Part shown: positions 63,468-64,000 of the stretch, one piece after another | Layout of the letters: each line of letters opens with the position of its first letter | Numbering within the stretch: the first letter of the stretch is position 1 | Assembly (NCBI RefSeq): GCF_902167635.1 | Contig: NZ_CABHMS010000004.1 | Span: 434,001 to 498,000, forward strand | DNA: 64,000 nt | Origin: Chitinophaga vietnamensis | GTDB lineage: Bacteria; Bacteroidota; Bacteroidia; Chitinophagales; Chitinophagaceae | Direction: 5' to 3' | Notes under the pieces: generated by a model | The model's database searches: none | What the model was told of the DNA's origin: nothing | Seen by the model: the letters and a program-made list of their open reading frames with translations, nothing else | Position numbers and translations under genes: made by a program

Positions 63468-63953
63468 TTACCGTACGGTGATCTTCAATGATGGCGCCTT
63501 GTATAATTTATCCTCCGTGTATTTGATGATGATCTCATCGAAGTAAAGTACATCTCCTTGTGCGAGGCTTTCTTTCAGTCTGCTGCTCCATAACACAGGC
63601 AGGGCGGCCGATTTGAAGTTGTCGCCGGTGAAGTCTTTGTAAACAGCAGGCTGGCCGGTAGTATCGTTCAGGTAAGGTTCATGGTGTTCATAAGTAAACG
63701 CAAACGATACAATAGGGTAGCGGTTGTTCTTCTCATCCCGCACGGTGATAGCGGAATCCAGCAATTTCACAATTTCATTTTTGGGTAAGGTATCACTGAG
63801 AAAGATGCCCCAGGTGCTCACGAGCCTCTTTGGTTTCTTGTTGCTGACAGCCGCAGGTTTGGCGGGCACAGGTTTCTTTTTCGCAGTTTGTGCGAGGGCA
63901 GGAGTGAAAGCAGTTCCAAGGATAATAATAAAAGAGAACAGGTGTTTTTGCAT
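63468..63953 (-). CDS. Small secreted protein, GldM C-terminal-like
   Basis: A 161-aa protein with a signal peptide (MQKHLFSFIIILGTAFTPALAQ), a Lys/Pro/Ala-rich linker and one domain ending LKESLAQGDVLYFDEIIIKYTEDKLYKAPSLKITVR. That ending resembles the last domain of gliding/T9SS protein GldM, though the protein is much shorter and the match is partial. It is convergent with the acyltransferase. The function is unknown. Confidence 0.6.
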   Translation of the reverse strand: MQKHLFSFIIILGTAFTPALAQTAKKKPVPAKPAAVSNKKPKRLVSTWGIFLSDTLPKNEIVKLLDSAITVRDEKNNRYPIVSFAFTYEHHEPYLNDTTGQPAVYKDFTGDNFKSAALPVLWSSRLKESLAQGDVLYFDEIIIKYTEDKLYKAPSLKITVR

Positions 63954-63977
63954 GACAGTGAGGGGATAAAAGAAATC

Positions 63978-64000
63978 GCCCGGTCTTATTAACGGCCGGG
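63978..64000. terminator. Hairpin cut by the right edge
   Basis: CCCGG (63979-63983) and CCGGG (63996-64000) pair across AT-rich sequence. T-rich sequence on the minus strand follows, fitting a terminator for a gene beyond the right edge. The right arm is incomplete. Confidence 0.4.

Overview
The window looks like chromosomal DNA from a Bacteroidota bacterium, most likely family Chitinophagaceae (Chitinophaga-like). Several things point there: a type IX secretion C-terminal sorting domain on a subtilase, many short lipoprotein signals, fused SecDF, a long NusB in a nusB-DUF1573-yajC-coaE cluster, an S46 dipeptidyl peptidase, DUF3810/DUF4397/DUF1080/DUF885 proteins, a one-chain FeS serine dehydratase, and -7 elements of the TAnnTTTG type in place of sigma70 -10 boxes. 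No rRNA, tRNA, insertion sequence, CRISPR array or intact prophage was found. Most of the window is core genome in short, strand-alternating transcription units.

Layout. 1-2.3 kb (minus): the N-terminus of a membrane sensor protein cut by the window edge, then the lipid/ribosome operon DUF177-rpmF-plsX. 2.5-7.8 kb: a soluble hybrid kinase with its own receiver and HPt, a fructosamine-kinase-like protein, a DUF3810 membrane protein and arginase, packed with touching or overlapping stops and starts. 8.0-11.2 kb (plus): acyl-CoA dehydrogenase, yggS and a TlpA-like lipoprotein. 11.3-20 kb: envelope and stress oddments (YtxH, SRPBCC, DUF1080, DUF4272, a tail-spike-like beta-helix protein, a DUF885 lipoprotein peptidase) and dcd. 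20.1-28.1 kb (plus): phosphopantetheinyl transferase, aroK, DUF423, alpha/beta hydrolase, ftsK, a LolA-like protein and lpdA. 28.2-36.9 kb: three secreted or lipoprotein peptidases (S8 with T9SS domain, M57, DPP11-like S46), a LytS-type kinase and a methyltransferase. 37-43.6 kb: acyl-CoA mutase, M23-like membrane protein, aspartate aminotransferase, DUF4397 lipoprotein and a beta-lactamase-fold hydrolase. 43.8-52.1 kb: secDF, a short IscA-like protein, the coaE-yajC-DUF1573-nusB cluster and groESL. 52.2-64 kb: two FKBP lipoproteins, an unknown lipoprotein, an FtsX/MacB-type permease, sdaA, a decayed UPF0175/DUF3368 toxin-antitoxin pair, a HExxH/propeller/barrel protein, an acyltransferase and a small secreted protein.

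The strongest unexplained signal is a family of long, nearly perfect, AT-rich inverted repeats placed directly after stop codons, at about 9.2, 26.6, 28.2, 36.0, 37.0 and 47.4 kb. The 47.4 kb member is a perfect 80-bp palindrome with no spacer that includes the coaE stop codon. The 36.0 kb member runs from one gene's stop codon to the stop codon of the convergent gene. Arms match each other while loci differ in sequence, yet they share a small vocabulary: a 16-nt unit, an 8-nt unit, a C-poor proximal arm and a G-poor distal arm. They are distinct from the ordinary GC-rich terminator hairpins also present.
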